A stretch of 64,000 nt of DNA. It comes from Hetaerina americana (taxonomy: Eukaryota > Arthropoda > Insecta > Odonata > Calopterygidae). Where the stretch lies: the NCBI GenBank assembly GCA_022747635.1, contig JAKTNV010000161.1, positions 65,001 to 129,000 on the forward strand, written 5' to 3'. Position 1 is the first letter of the stretch. Each line of letters opens with the position of its first letter. A model generated the notes under the pieces. That model was not told where the DNA came from, did no database searches, and saw only the letters and a program-made list of their open reading frames with translations. The translations under genes were made by a program, and so were the position numbers. Shown here one piece after another: positions 1 through 9,379 of the stretch.

Positions 1-300
1 GAAGGGTAGTAAAATTTCATGGTTGTGAGCCTTGGAAATGACATAATTGTTGATAAAACACACAGCGGACATCTGATCATAATTCTCTTCAAGTATTTCA
101 TTCAAAATGACCGGAAAATCAACTAGAAGCAGATCGCAAACCATATTTGTCTAGTTTGCCATGTTAAAGGTAGCCTGGGGCCAATAATCTTGCAACATGC
201 ATTACAATGCTCATCCAAAAACCCCTTGCTCGCAACTCGAGAGGCTATGTCAACATGAGGAGTTTAAACAACATGCTGTAATCAAATTTCTGCCTTAAAC
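1..300 (+). pseudogene. Degenerate mariner transposase N-terminal fragment, + orientation
   Basis: The conceptual + strand reading begins VVKFHGCEP and carries many stops. It aligns over about 200 bp with the reverse complement of 490-703, which reads HWVVKFRGCEPGEARIVDKK on the minus strand. That is a typical mariner helix-turn-helix linker followed by a DDKHRKFIKDLIQND-type segment. Only the DNA-binding half is visible. No terminal repeat is visible, because the window starts inside it. Confidence 0.5.
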
Positions 301-329
301 TTATTGTCCGAGGTGTAATGATTACCCTT

Positions 330-512
330 TGAGTTGTCTCTTGAGTTGAGAGGAAATAAATGAAAACCACAAGGCACAAGACCAAAAGGAAATAAGGAGG
401 AGGGTGTGGAATTGGTTAAAATTATTTATTGGTTTTACAGAGCCTATCCAGTTGCGTGCGAATTTTGTGTGAGGAAAAGTGTTGTCATGTGGCTATATAA
501 TTGACGCCAGGC
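330..512. repeat. Dispersed repeat shared with 20555-20735
   Basis: The stretch around TTGAGTTGAGAGGAAATAAA, followed by AGAGCCTATCCAGTTGCG and a copy of GCCAGGCTG, recurs in the same order at 20555-20735. In both places a tandem array built on the GGGGAATGTTACTTCC core lies downstream. I do not recognise a coding product. It probably belongs to a composite repeat that includes the array. Confidence 0.5.
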
Positions 513-780
513 TGTCTTTAACATGATAAACTTAACCAATATGATTTGCGATACTTTTTTAAGTGTTTTGCCAGTCATTTTGAATCAAATCTTTGATGAA
601 TTTGCGATGTTTATCGTCTGTGGCAGTGATTGGATGTCCCTGCGTTTTTTTATCAACAATTCTCGCTTCCCCAGGCTCGCAACCACGAAATTTTACTACC
701 CAATGATTCACAGTAGACCTATCAACAGAAACATCACCATAATATACAGCCTTAAACCTATGATGGATCTCACTTTTTAA
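490..780 (-). pseudogene. Degenerate mariner transposase N-terminal fragment, minus orientation
   Basis: Read on the minus strand from 780, the segment gives EIHHRFKAVYYGDVSVDRS, then TVNHWVVKFRGCEPGEAR and TDDKHRKFIKDLIQND, with a stop after QNT. This is the paired helix-turn-helix region of a mariner-family transposase. With 1-300 it forms an inverted pair about 200 bp long per arm. The catalytic domain is absent. Confidence 0.6.
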
Positions 781-812
781 TAGTGACGCTATTTTACTAG
801 TGTTGACAGAGC

Positions 813-1366
813 ACTAGAACACATCTCCATGCTTCCTCCGCTTCTCAAAATACTACACTGGATGAATGTAATGACCTCAAACCTGAGCATGCATGTTGAG
901 GGGGGAATGTTACTTCCACATGCCACCTGGAGTGCTTGTGAAGTTCATTTTTTATGTAATACTGGAACACGTCTCCATACTTCCGCCACTCCTCAAAATA
1001 CTACACTGGATGAATGTAACGACCTCAAACCTATGCATGAGTGTTGGGGGGGAATGTTACTTCCACTTGCTACCTAGAGTGCTTGTGAAGTTCATTTTTT
1101 ATGTAATACTGGAACACGTCTCCATACTTCTGCCACTCCTCAAAATACTACACTGGATGAATGTAACGACCTCAAACCTATGCATGAGTGTTGAGGGGGG
1201 AATGTTACTTCCACTTGCCACCTGGAGTGCTTGTGAAGTTCATTTTTTTATGTAATACTGGAACACGTCTCCATACTTCTGCCACTCCTCAAAATACTAC
1301 ACTGGATGAATGTAACGACCTCAAATCTGTTAATGTGTGTTGAGAGGGAATGTTACTTCCACAAAC
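813..1366. repeat. Tandem array, about 148-bp unit, nearly four copies
   Basis: The phrase GAACACRTCTCCATRCTTCC or a close variant recurs at 817, 965, 1112 and 1261, giving unit lengths of 148, 147 and 149 bp. Each unit carries the core GGGGAATGTTACTTCCAC and the phrase CTACACTGGATGAATGTAA. The same unit family reappears at 20738-21080. Short open frames here simply follow the repeat and are not genes. Confidence 0.9.
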
Positions 1367-1774
1367 CAACAAATCTGATGATTTTGTTGTTGTTAATCAG
1401 ATAACAGTGAAAAAGTTTCAAATGTGTTTCGTGGACGTCTGACTTTGTGGACTTGGATCGGAGGAAATGTTTTGATTATGTGCCAAAAACATGATTTTAA
1501 CATAAGGGTTCTTCGATCTCACCCCTGAAAAAAAAGTGAACACTGCCATTTTGTGAACTAAACGCCATTTTGTGATAAGCTTTAGTGATGAAGTTGATAT
1601 GTGAAGTTGATTATGATTTTAAATCAATGTTAAATGGATTTTTTCATTCGAATATCTGAGAAGATTCACCCAAAATGTATATTATAAGTGCTATTTTAAT
1701 AAATGTTATGAAAATTTAATTTTTACATCACTTCATGCAAATTAACGGTAATTTTGATGTAAAATACCAAGTCT
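1367..1774. other. No recognisable feature
   Basis: AT-rich DNA. I see no splice-flanked open frame, no terminal repeat and no internal tandem structure. Confidence 0.5.
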
Positions 1775-2190
1775 GTGAATTAACTAGATAGGAAAATAAC
1801 ATAGGAAAAGTAACTACCATCAAATACAGTTAGTTTTTTCCTGATTTGGTATTAGAATCAGTTATTATTTAAGCAACTAGTTTTCATAATTATATTTTAA
1901 AGTGGTTTTAGGATGAGTAAAGTTCAAATTTGAAATAGTTAACCCAAGCAATGTGTTATGTATGAGACTAGATTGCTGTATTCAATTTATATGGAGAGTT
2001 ACCATATTAACTGAGCAGATAATGTTTAGTCTTCAAGATCTGTGCGATTAGTTCTATTATAAAACTCTTCAGAAGATATCTACAGCAGATTCAATACTGG
2101 AATCAAAAGAGTAAAACTAGTTAGCCAATCAAATATCACGCTCTAAGCCAACTGTGTGAGATTAAATTGAATTTTGAAAGAATTAACTCA
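1775..2190 (+). repeat. Unclassified dispersed repeat, inverted partner of 8340-8760
   Basis: About 415 bp align with the reverse complement of 8340-8760. Shared phrases include TGAGACTAGATTGCTRTATTC, GAGAGTTACCATATTAACT, TGGTATTAGAATCAGTTATT and CACACAGTTKGCTT (given here in one orientation or the other). Neither copy has a convincing open frame. The family is unknown to me; it may be a non-autonomous transposon or a LINE untranslated region. Confidence 0.7.
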
Positions 2191-2509
2191 AATTAAAAAT
2201 ATATTTTCACTCTATTGAACAATGTTCAAATTTTCCCAAATGGACATCTTAATGACCTTGGTCCTAATGGCTTTAGGGTATTTTATTACTTTGACTAAAC
2301 ACTTCTTCCAAATCATTCAAACGAGTGCGAATATAGATAAGAATATTTCAGAGGACTTCTTGAACCTAAAGGAGAATAGAAAAATATCCCTGTTCAAAAA
2401 CAATAGAATAAATCATATATACAAGTTTGATTATGACTCAATATTAAGTATTGAGACTGATTTTTTTCTAAATATTTTCATTCTAAAAATTACAATTTTA
2501 TATATTGTC

Positions 2510-3190
2510 ACATCTTCAAAATGACTTCCTTCTGGAGTCAAACAGTGCTGGAAACGTTTCTTCCACTCCTTATAGGAGTGCTGGAACTCCGACATTGCTG
2601 AAATAGCCTCCAGCTGGTCAGTTACAGCCATTTGAATGTTTTCGACTGTCCCAAAAATGAGTTCCGTTGAGGTGATTTCTCAACTTTGGAAAGAGGGAAA
2701 AGTCACAAGGATTCAAGTCAGGTGAAGAAGGAGGCTTATGAGCAATCAGGAATGTTTTATTCTGGCCAAAACAAACTTCTACTGGTCCTTCTGGTCTTTA
2801 TCGAAAGGTTTTTGGAACCATTTTTGCAAAGATTTCATCTCATCTCCAATTTATTGGTCAAAATCTGATGAACGGTGGTGGTTTGGGTCAAAATCAACTC
2901 TTTCCCGATCATTCGGACTGTCTACCGACAATCTGTAAGCACAAGATCCCGGATTCAGTCGACGTTTTCATCGGTTCTTGAAGATGAAGGCCTTCCGCTT
3001 TTTAGTTCATCTTCAATCGACTCTCTTTCCTTCTGAAAATGTCTCAAACCACCTGGACTCTTCAGACAAAACACCTTCTCTCCGTAGGCCTGCTGAAGTT
3101 TAGCAAGAATATCCATTGCACTGTGCCATCCAAGTCCGAAGCAACAAAACCTGATGTCATAACGTTAAATTGATATCACTCATTTGAAGA
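2510..3190 (-). pseudogene. Mariner transposase pseudogene
   Basis: On the minus strand the 5' part reads ILAKLQQAYGEKVFCLK, then SIEDELKSGRPSSSRTDENV and a QKWFQKPFDKDQK segment. The 3' part reads PPSSPDLNPCDFSLFPKL and ends with SYKEWKKRFQHCLTPEGSHF. These correspond to the mariner helix-turn-helix and GRPS linker, the YSPDLxPCDF block with the third catalytic Asp, and the C-terminal W(K)KR...C tail. The central catalytic segment with the first two Asp residues is missing, and frame breaks are present, so it is inactive. Confidence 0.75.
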
Positions 3191-3584
3191 ACGCAGTAGA
3201 AATAACTGTTTCACAAAAAAGATCACTAAGGGCAACCAAATGACTTGAGTGAGTTGAAACCCATACTGAAGGCAGATCACATGTTCCCTTGCCCCCCCAT
3301 CCAAGGCCAGCACCTCCAGTGTTGCCAGATCGAACTCTACCTTGCCAGTCTCATTACTTAATTTACATACCTCGTGTTTCTCACAAAAACAAAAAAAAAT
3401 CCATGCATAAATTTTGAGAAATGGTTTTAATTGAATTGCCGCTTGTCGTACCTCGACGAAAAATATTAATTAAGGTCTTAAAAACAATCCTTGATTTAAA
3501 AAGAGATTTTAAAGTAGATATAAAATTTTGGTCATCCATGATTCCCGCTGGAAAATGAGTACATGATTATGAATTTGAATCCCC

Positions 3585-3760
3585 ATGAAGGCCTTCTGCT
3601 TCGTGATTCATCTTCAAGGGACTCTATTCCTTCTGAAAATGCCTTAAACCAACAAAAAACCTGGGCTCTTCGGACAAAATACTATTTCTCTAGGCCTGCT
3701 GAAGTTTAGCAAGAATTTCCGTTGAACTGATCCACCCAAGTCCGAAGCAAAACCTGATCT
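3585..3760 (-). pseudogene. Short mariner N-terminal fragment
   Basis: This repeats the 5' part of the preceding pseudogene (TTCTGAAAATG, TAGGCCTGCTGAAGTTTAGC, CCAAGTCCGAAGCAA) with extra substitutions. It is a second, truncated copy in the same orientation. No terminal repeat was seen. Confidence 0.6.
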
Positions 3761-4206
3761 ATTCTATTGTTTCAGGCTTCACTTCGTGGAAGTATTTAAT
3801 ATCCATACTAGAAGTACAAGTCATTCCTTTTAGTATGAATACAAAACCTGATCGATGGCACTGTTGCTTGAAATTGATGTCCCTCATTTTGGAGAACACG
3901 ATGGAAAAAACTATAACAAAAAAATCAATACCAACAACCAGATATTTTTTACTCTTCCTTATGGTTTTGGAAGTCCTCCAAAAATATTCTAAACTATTTC
4001 CGCCCATTGGAATGATGAAAATTTGAACGTTGTTCGATAAAGTGAAGATATTTCATTGCCCCTGGTGTAATTTTATGGAATTTCAATAACATATTGGAAT
4101 GAAATGAAATAATTGACTTTGTATTTCGCACACACTTTATTTTAAAGACACGACCAAGGATTTGACATTGAACGTCATCATCAGGTGGTCCCAGAAGCAA
4201 ACTTGG
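3760..4206 (-). mobile_element. Penelope-like element terminal (pLTR) fragment with hammerhead-like motif
   Basis: On the minus strand, bases 4158-4188 read CTGATGA, a short stem with GAC/GTC, then AAATCC..GGTC. A CAC/GTG helix could close stem I. This is followed by AAAATAAAGTGTG, the same run that ends the Penelope-like element at 17345. Hammerhead motifs in pLTRs are established for Penelope-like elements. The invariant G after stem II appears missing, so self-cleavage is doubtful. Bases 3770-3812 also match 20238-20280 in inverted orientation. Confidence 0.55.
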
Positions 4207-4238
4207 TATATATATATATATATATATTTTTTTTTTTT
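4207..4238. repeat. (TA)n tract followed by a T run
   Basis: About ten TA dinucleotides are followed by 13 T. The tract abuts the 3' end of the RTE copy, and a second (TA)n tract abuts the other end, so the LINE sits inside a TA microsatellite. Confidence 0.9.
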
Positions 4239-6012
4239 TAAGGTAATCTACCGGTTAAGGTAGGTTTTTCGATGGACACAACTACCAAACAAATATTTTG
4301 TGACTACTAACAAAACACAACCCTAAATTCTACTCTACACCAGGTCCCTCTTCATCTCTGAGTACTTTCTTCCGCCCTTCATTCCGTCCAACATCCCTAT
4401 CCTGTTCCTTCCCTTTCCTCTTTTGCCCAACATTCTACCCTCTATCACAGTCTTCAACATCCCACTGCCGGTCAACACCCCCTTCATCCACTTTTCCTGC
4501 CTCCATAGGATTGCTCCCAACAAACCCCTCTCTTCGCCCACCATACCAAGTACTTCCTCATTTGTTTTCTTCTCTGTCCATTTCACCTTCTCCATTCTTC
4601 TCCACACCCACATTTCAAAAGCCTCCAGTCTACGTCTATCCTCTTGCTTCAAAGACCACGTTTCCGCGCCGTACATAGCTACGCTCCATATCAAAGTTTT
4701 TACGAGTCTTTTCTTAACATCCTTACTCAAAGTCCCCGTCATCAACTCCCTCCTCCTCGTGAAAGCCTCTTTGCCTAGCGCAATTCTTCTCCTTACGTCC
4801 CTACTACTTTGACCGTGTTGGTCCAAAACACTACCGAGATACGTAAACTGTTCTACCTGCTCTAGTTTTTGCCCTCCTATTTTGATGTTAAGCTTGCCCT
4901 TTTTCTTTCTAGAAAATCGCATAACCTTTGTTTTATTAATGTTGATTCTCATCCCATACCTGTCGCACTGAATTTCCAATTCACTCAGCAATGCTTGCAG
5001 CCCCTTGGCTGACTGACAAACTAAAGCTTGGTCATCAGCAAACCTAACTGATTTTACGAATTCCCCGCCCACTTTCATTCCTACCTCGAGTTCTTCCCAT
5101 GCCTCTTTGATCATTTCCTCAGCATACAGGTTGAACAGCAACGGTGATAATGGGCAACCCTGCCTTACACCCCTTCCTAACACTGCCCATCCTGACTCCC
5201 CGTTTCCCACCCGCACCTGAGCAGTCTGAGACATGTACAGGTTGCGGATTAGCCTCCTTTCCCTCCAATCTATTCCTATTTTCTGCAATATACTCATTAG
5301 TTTTTCCCAATTCACTCTATCAAACGCTTTTTCGAAATCTACGAAACAGGCAAATACCTCCTGGTTGTGTTCTATATTCCTCTCGATTAATAATCTCATT
5401 ACTGCAATGGCATCACGCGTACCTCTCCCCTTCCTAAACCCAAACTGATCCTCCCCTAAGTAATCATTTGCCCTACTCTCTATCCGTTTGTTTATGATCC
5501 TGAGAACAACTTTAGCTGCGTGGGATATCAAACTAATTGTCCTATAGTCCTCACATGACGTGGCCTTTACCTTTTTCGGAATCGGAACTAAAACTGATCT
5601 CACAAAGTCTTCCGGCCAGATTCCCTCCTCATAAATGCTACGGATCAGCCCATATAGCCTCTTCCTCCCACATTTTCCTAAGCATTTTAAAAGTTCCACG
5701 GGAATGTTATCTACCCCCACGGCCTTATTTAGTTTCATCTCCCTTAATGCCCTTTCTATCTCATTGTCTAGTATGCCTGGACCTAAGCTGTCTTCCTCTA
5801 CGTCATTTTCTTTTTCAATGTCTAACTGTGTTGGTCTGAGTTCTTTACTATACAGTTCTTCTATATACTCCTTCCATCTCTCTTGGATCTTTCCTGCGTC
5901 AACTATTACCTTACCCGCCTTATCTCTAACTATTAGCATAGCTCTTCCTTTCTTACTTCCCGATAACGATTTAACTTTGCTGTACAGCGCACCGATTTCA
6001 CCCTTCCTCTGC
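4239..6012 (-). mobile_element. RTE-clade LINE, 5'-truncated copy
   Basis: The 3' end carries the family tail TAATCTACCGGTTAAGGTAG (as seen on +), which recurs at 26095, 35160 and 45008. The 5' end stops where the full copy at 60414-64000 reads AGTCTGCAGAGGAAGGG, and joins directly to (TA)n. The endonuclease half is absent. Five-prime truncation is typical of target-primed reverse transcription. The uninterrupted reading frame suggests this is one of the younger copies in the window. Confidence 0.92.
4335..5939 (-). CDS. RTE LINE reverse-transcriptase ORF (partial protein)
   Basis: The frame is 534 codons and continues open upstream to the truncation at 6012, so the Met is only the first available one. 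Reverse-transcriptase motifs are in order: [12 protein letters not shown] at about 167-178, VDFEKAFDRVNW at 200-211, RQGCPLSPLLFNLYAEEM at 259-276, and the catalytic FADD at 300-303. An INKTKVMRF block follows, then a thumb and C-terminal region with TYLGSVLDQHG and WSLKQEDRR. The family normally carries an apurinic-like endonuclease in front of this; here it is lost by truncation. The product would copy its own RNA at a nicked target if the element were complete. As it stands it cannot initiate integration. Confidence 0.93.
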   Translation of the reverse strand: MLIVRDKAGKVIVDAGKIQERWKEYIEELYSKELRPTQLDIEKENDVEEDSLGPGILDNEIERALREMKLNKAVGVDNIPVELLKCLGKCGRKRLYGLIRSIYEEGIWPEDFVRSVLVPIPKKVKATSCEDYRTISLISHAAKVVLRIINKRIESRANDYLGEDQFGFRKGRGTRDAIAVMRLLIERNIEHNQEVFACFVDFEKAFDRVNWEKLMSILQKIGIDWRERRLIRNLYMSQTAQVRVGNGESGWAVLGRGVRQGCPLSPLLFNLYAEEMIKEAWEELEVGMKVGGEFVKSVRFADDQALVCQSAKGLQALLSELEIQCDRYGMRININKTKVMRFSRKKKGKLNIKIGGQKLEQVEQFTYLGSVLDQHGQSSRDVRRRIALGKEAFTRRRELMTGTLSKDVKKRLVKTLIWSVAMYGAETWSLKQEDRRRLEAFEMWVWRRMEKVKWTEKKTNEEVLGMVGEERGLLGAILWRQEKWMKGVLTGSGMLKTVIEGRMLGKRGKGRNRIGMLDGMKGGRKYSEMKRDLV

Positions 6013-6015
6013 AGA

Positions 6016-6082
<67 letters not shown>

Positions 6083-6255
6083 ATATATATATATATACCT
6101 ATAAATACATGTGTATATATATAATTATATATAAATATATAAATATATATATATGTATATATAAATATATAAATATATATATATGTATATATAAATATAT
6201 AAATATATATATATGTATATATAAATATATATATATGTATATATAAATATATTTT

Positions 6256-6285
<30 letters not shown>
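6013..6285. repeat. (TA)n with TATATAAATA and TATATGTATA variants
   Basis: Nearly pure TA for about 60 bp, then a higher-order pattern of AAATATATAAATATATATAT and ATGTATATATAAAT, ending in (CA)5. Long translated Tyr-Ile frames here are repeat artefacts. Confidence 0.97.
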
Positions 6286-6289
<4 letters not shown>

Positions 6290-6568
6290 TTCAAACACGA
6301 TATCCCACCAAACGGCGAACAAATATAAGGAAAAGGGATAGGAACACATATAAAGGACGAACACAGGAGAGGTGGGGAAGACGGAATCAAGCAGATCACG
6401 AATGCAAAAATAATTCCTAGACCGGGATTTGAACTCCGGATCTTTCGACTTGCCATTGGGCCGATGCTCTCTAAACCATTTGAGCTATCCACTGAGATCT
6501 GCGATGCTTTATGCAACCTAGTGCCCCGATTCACTTTGGCCAAGAAATGGCGCTAGGGAGCTAGGTAG
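6286..6568 (-). mobile_element. tRNA-derived SINE, family A
   Basis: On the minus strand it reads TAGCTCAAATGGTTTAGAG (A-box-like), then GGAGTTCAAATCCCGGTC (B box). Both sit in tRNA-like spacing, and a unique body follows with CTTCCCCACCTCTCCTGTG and TTCCTATCCCTTTTCC. Copies in + orientation lie at 14885-15880. This copy has (TA)n on both sides. RNA polymerase III transcription is inferred from the boxes. It is not a functional tRNA gene, because no acceptor stem can be built. Confidence 0.85.
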
Positions 6569-6570
6569 GA

Positions 6571-6659
<89 letters not shown>
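6569..6659. repeat. (TA)n microsatellite
   Basis: Pure TA repeat of about 85 bp between the SINE and the palindromic segment. Confidence 0.97.
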
Positions 6660-6661
<2 letters not shown>

Positions 6662-7019
6662 GACATAATAACATATTGTGAGTGTCCTTTCTTTGTGTCT
6701 CTATATTCTACAAATCTACATCCGTGTTCATATATATATATATACCACGATTGTACGGAAAAACTTACATGAGCGGCACAATAATGGGCTGACACATTAT
6801 AACACAAATAGAATAGAATAGCAACATTTAAAAGGACACTCACACGGTAAATTGTTCGAGCTTTTGGCCCTCTCAGAGGCCTTCTTCAAGAGAGACTGAA
6901 AGAAGGCCTCTGTCTCTCTTGAAGAAGGCCTCTGAGAGGGCTGAAAGCTCGAACAATTTACCGTGTGAGAGTCCTTTTAAATGTTGCTATTCTATTCTAA
7001 TTGTGTTATATTGTGTCAG

Positions 7020-7021
<2 letters not shown>
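6660..7021. repeat. Segment with a 235-bp near-perfect palindrome, probably Penelope-like termini
   Basis: Bases 6787-6895 are the near-perfect reverse complement of 6913-7021, with a 17-bp spacer that itself repeats GAAAGAAGGCCTCTG from the arm. The arm contains CTTGAAGAAGGCCTCTGAGA and GAAAGCTCGAACAATTTACC. Bases 6680-6745 match, inverted, the segment at 37000-37085. Placement between (TA)n tracts and the GAAGAAGGCC...GAAAGC pattern suggest Penelope-like pLTR ends joined head to head. That class assignment is inference. Confidence 0.7.
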
Positions 7022-7090
<69 letters not shown>

Positions 7091-7112
7091 GTATATATAT
7101 ATATATACACAC
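7022..7112. repeat. (TA)n microsatellite
   Basis: TA repeat of about 85 bp with one CAGG interruption, ending in CACACACC. Confidence 0.97.
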
Positions 7113-7219
7113 ACCTTCTGATCAAAGGAGGGTGGGATGGTCCGAGAGGGAGGGAGGGTGGAGGGGTCAAAAGGTTACAATGTAGCTGGGAAGAAAAGAG
7201 AGTTACATCTTTCTGTGTC

Positions 7220-8300
7220 GATCGTTGACTTGGAAGAGTGATAGGTCTAGGAGTGGGAGGGATACGAAATTTTGTTGATAAGTTCATCTTTCCAACGGAC
7301 GCATTTCAAAGTATCAAACTGCTCCAAAGCATCGAGCCTTTGACCTTCATTTTCAAAATGAATAATTTTAGTCACAAAGTCAATTTTGTGCTCACTTTTG
7401 ATGAGGTTCTTTGCAAAGAGGGATGTTATGTCCTGATTCTTTATACAAGTTTGGTGTTCTTTTATCCTTTATATAAAAATTTCTATCCTGTTCGCCCGAT
7501 ATATACTTCGTGTTGCATTCTGAGTATTTTTATTCATACACTCCACTCCTCTCGTTCTTGGGGACTTTGTCGTTAGGCTGAGAGATATCAGGTTCTTAAG
7601 GCATGAATCACTGTTAAAGGGACATTTAATTATTTCTTTATGCAAAATTTTAATGGTTTTTTGAGGAATAATCCCTAGATAAAGTATTCTTTACCATTTG
7701 GCAGTGGAATCTTTTAAATGTTCGGGGTTGTAAATGTGGCTTAAGGCTATTTTTGTAAGTTTATACCCGGAAAAGTTTATTAATTAGATCTTCTGAATAA
7801 CCATTGTTTCCATTTCAATTACATTAAGTTCCTTATTTTCATTGTATTTTGAAATAGGGATAGCAGTTATACGGTGGATCATTGCATGAAATGCTGGAAG
7901 CTTTTGTGTGAAGCAATGCCTTGAGGAGGAATCAGTTAATTGGTCCATATACATTTCTTTCCTAAAAATGGAATACTGTAACCCGCCTTTGTCTTTACAA
8001 ATGGATAGGTCGAGGACATTTAGGGGAACCTTTTTCCTCTTATTCACCCATAAATTGTACATTAGAATTAGTAGAATCCAAATGTGCTAGAAACTTATCC
8101 AGTTGCCTATTGAAACCTGTTCATAGATAGAAGACATCGTCTGCATTTCTAAACTAACAAAATACATTATTAATGAGAGGGTGAGCTGAGGAGAACAAAA
8201 CTTTTTTCAAAATTGTTCATATTAAAATCGGCCAGGAGTCGGGACAAAGGTGAGCCCATGGCTAAAGCATTGGGTTGTTGGAAATATATTTCGGTTACTT
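7220..8300 (-). mobile_element. Penelope-like retroelement, 3' part (RT end plus GIY-YIG endonuclease), decayed
   Basis: On the minus strand the order is LAMGSPLSRLLADF (RT motif with the conserved GSPLSP-type block), a damaged catalytic region, then VPLNVLDLSICKDKGGLQYS and IFRKEMYMDQLTDSSSRHCF. A GIY-YIG-type endonuclease follows (GVYE, CNTKYISGEQDRNF with frame breaks) ending near RWKDELINK. This RT-then-GIY-YIG order is diagnostic of Penelope-like elements. Frame shifts and stops occur throughout. The best-preserved frame is 7784-8062. Confidence 0.85.
7784..8062 (-). pseudogene. Penelope-like RT C-terminal fragment
   Basis: A 92-codon open remnant reads NVLDLSICKDKGGLQYSIFR and then the RxxxxxDQLxxxSSxH-type block that follows the YVDD region in Penelope-like RTs. 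The homologous block at 17371-17745 reads NFFDLTITTTEKGYDFAIYR. It is a piece of the larger element, not a separate gene. Confidence 0.85.
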
Positions 8301-8339
8301 CTGTTTGCTTTGGTTAATGAATAAATATTTTTGTTTTCC

Positions 8340-8760
8340 ACATATTCTTTCATAATTCAATTTAATCTCACACAGTTTGCTTTGCGTTTGATGTTTAATT
8401 GGCACAAAACTTTAATTTTTTGATTCCAGTATTGCATTCGCTGGAGATATCTTTTGAAGAGTTTCAATATAGTACTAATCGCAAAGATCTTGAAGACAAA
8501 ACAGTATATACGGAGTTAATATGGTAACTCTCCGTATAAAATGAATATAGCAATCTAGTCTCATATGTAACTCATTGCCTGGGTTGACTCTTTCAAATTT
8601 GACCTCAAATCAATCTAAAGCCACTTGCAAACATAGTAATAACAGCTAGGTGCTTCTTAAATAATAACTGATTCTAATACAAAATTATAAAACTAATTAT
8701 ATTTGACGGTAGTTACTTCTATTATGTAATTTTCCTATATTTTTCCTTATCGATCACGTC
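8340..8760 (-). repeat. Unclassified dispersed repeat, inverted partner of 1775-2190
   Basis: See the first copy. Landmarks here are CAATTTAATCTCACACAGTT at 8358, GGTAACTCTCCGTATAAAAT at 8523 and AATAATAACTGATTCTAATA at 8659. All are present in reverse complement in the first copy. Confidence 0.7.
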
Positions 8761-8984
8761 TTGTTGTATTTAAAGTTCTTTTACTTATCCCTAGAATCTA
8801 TGTTAAGAGAGCAGTGTTAATACACGTCAAAAACTCTCGTTTCAGTAGAAATGCAGGCTTAATGCAAATTATATAATTCAAATACTTTACTTAAAGATAC
8901 AACTTTCCGAGGTATGTCCACAAACGTAAACTGAAGCCACAAAAACTTTATTTTGCTTTAATTCAGTCTAAATTGATTTTGTTC

Positions 8985-9370
8985 CCTTCTTCAAAGTACT
9001 CTACAATCGTAGGGTACATTTCCATCTTCTTTTCCTCCATTTAAAGCACCCTTTGGAAGTCCTCTTGGCAGTTAGGCTTCTTAGTTTTCTCGTCGTTTCT
9101 TGCTCTATTGTGTGTCTTCTACATCTTGTGCCCAATAATACAATGTCCCCTCATCACATTTTTGTATTTTTTGAATAGAGAAAGTCGCAGGGGGGCGAGA
9201 TCTGGTGAAAAAGGAGGATGACCAAGGAGCAAGATGCTTGAATTTTTTGCGAGAAACTGGAGAACATTCAATGCTGAATGTGCAGGTGCATTATCATGAA
9301 GAATCCATCAATCATGTTCGGTTAAAATAGTAGTGCGGACTGTTATGACCTTTATCCCTTATTTTAGGGG
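8985..9370 (-). pseudogene. Mariner transposase pseudogene, C-terminal half
   Basis: On the minus strand the segment reads a decayed HDNAPAHSALNV block, QFLAKNSSILLLGHPPFSPD, LAP, and then the F(L)YSKNTKM region. These are the second and third catalytic-Asp neighbourhoods of mariner transposases. Related fragments lie at 26520-26640 and 45840-46020. Stops and frame breaks are present. Confidence 0.7.
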
Positions 9371-9379
9371 CACTGTCCA

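Noticed and set aside
523..780. 85-codon + frame
   Set aside because: It is the antisense shadow of a mariner helix-turn-helix region that reads sensibly on the minus strand.
893..1255. 120-codon + frame in the 148-bp array
   Set aside because: It repeats with the array unit, and the sister arrays do not keep the frame open in the same way.
4423..5839. Several 60-130-codon + frames opposite the RTE reverse transcriptase, and the like at 61018-62316
   Set aside because: Antisense shadows of the LINE ORF, with no domain of their own.
6420..6510. A tRNA gene with A and B boxes (also at 15340-15400 and 48520-48595)
   Set aside because: The boxes are in tRNA order, but no acceptor stem pairs. 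The flanking sequence is shared between copies, so these are tRNA-derived SINE heads.
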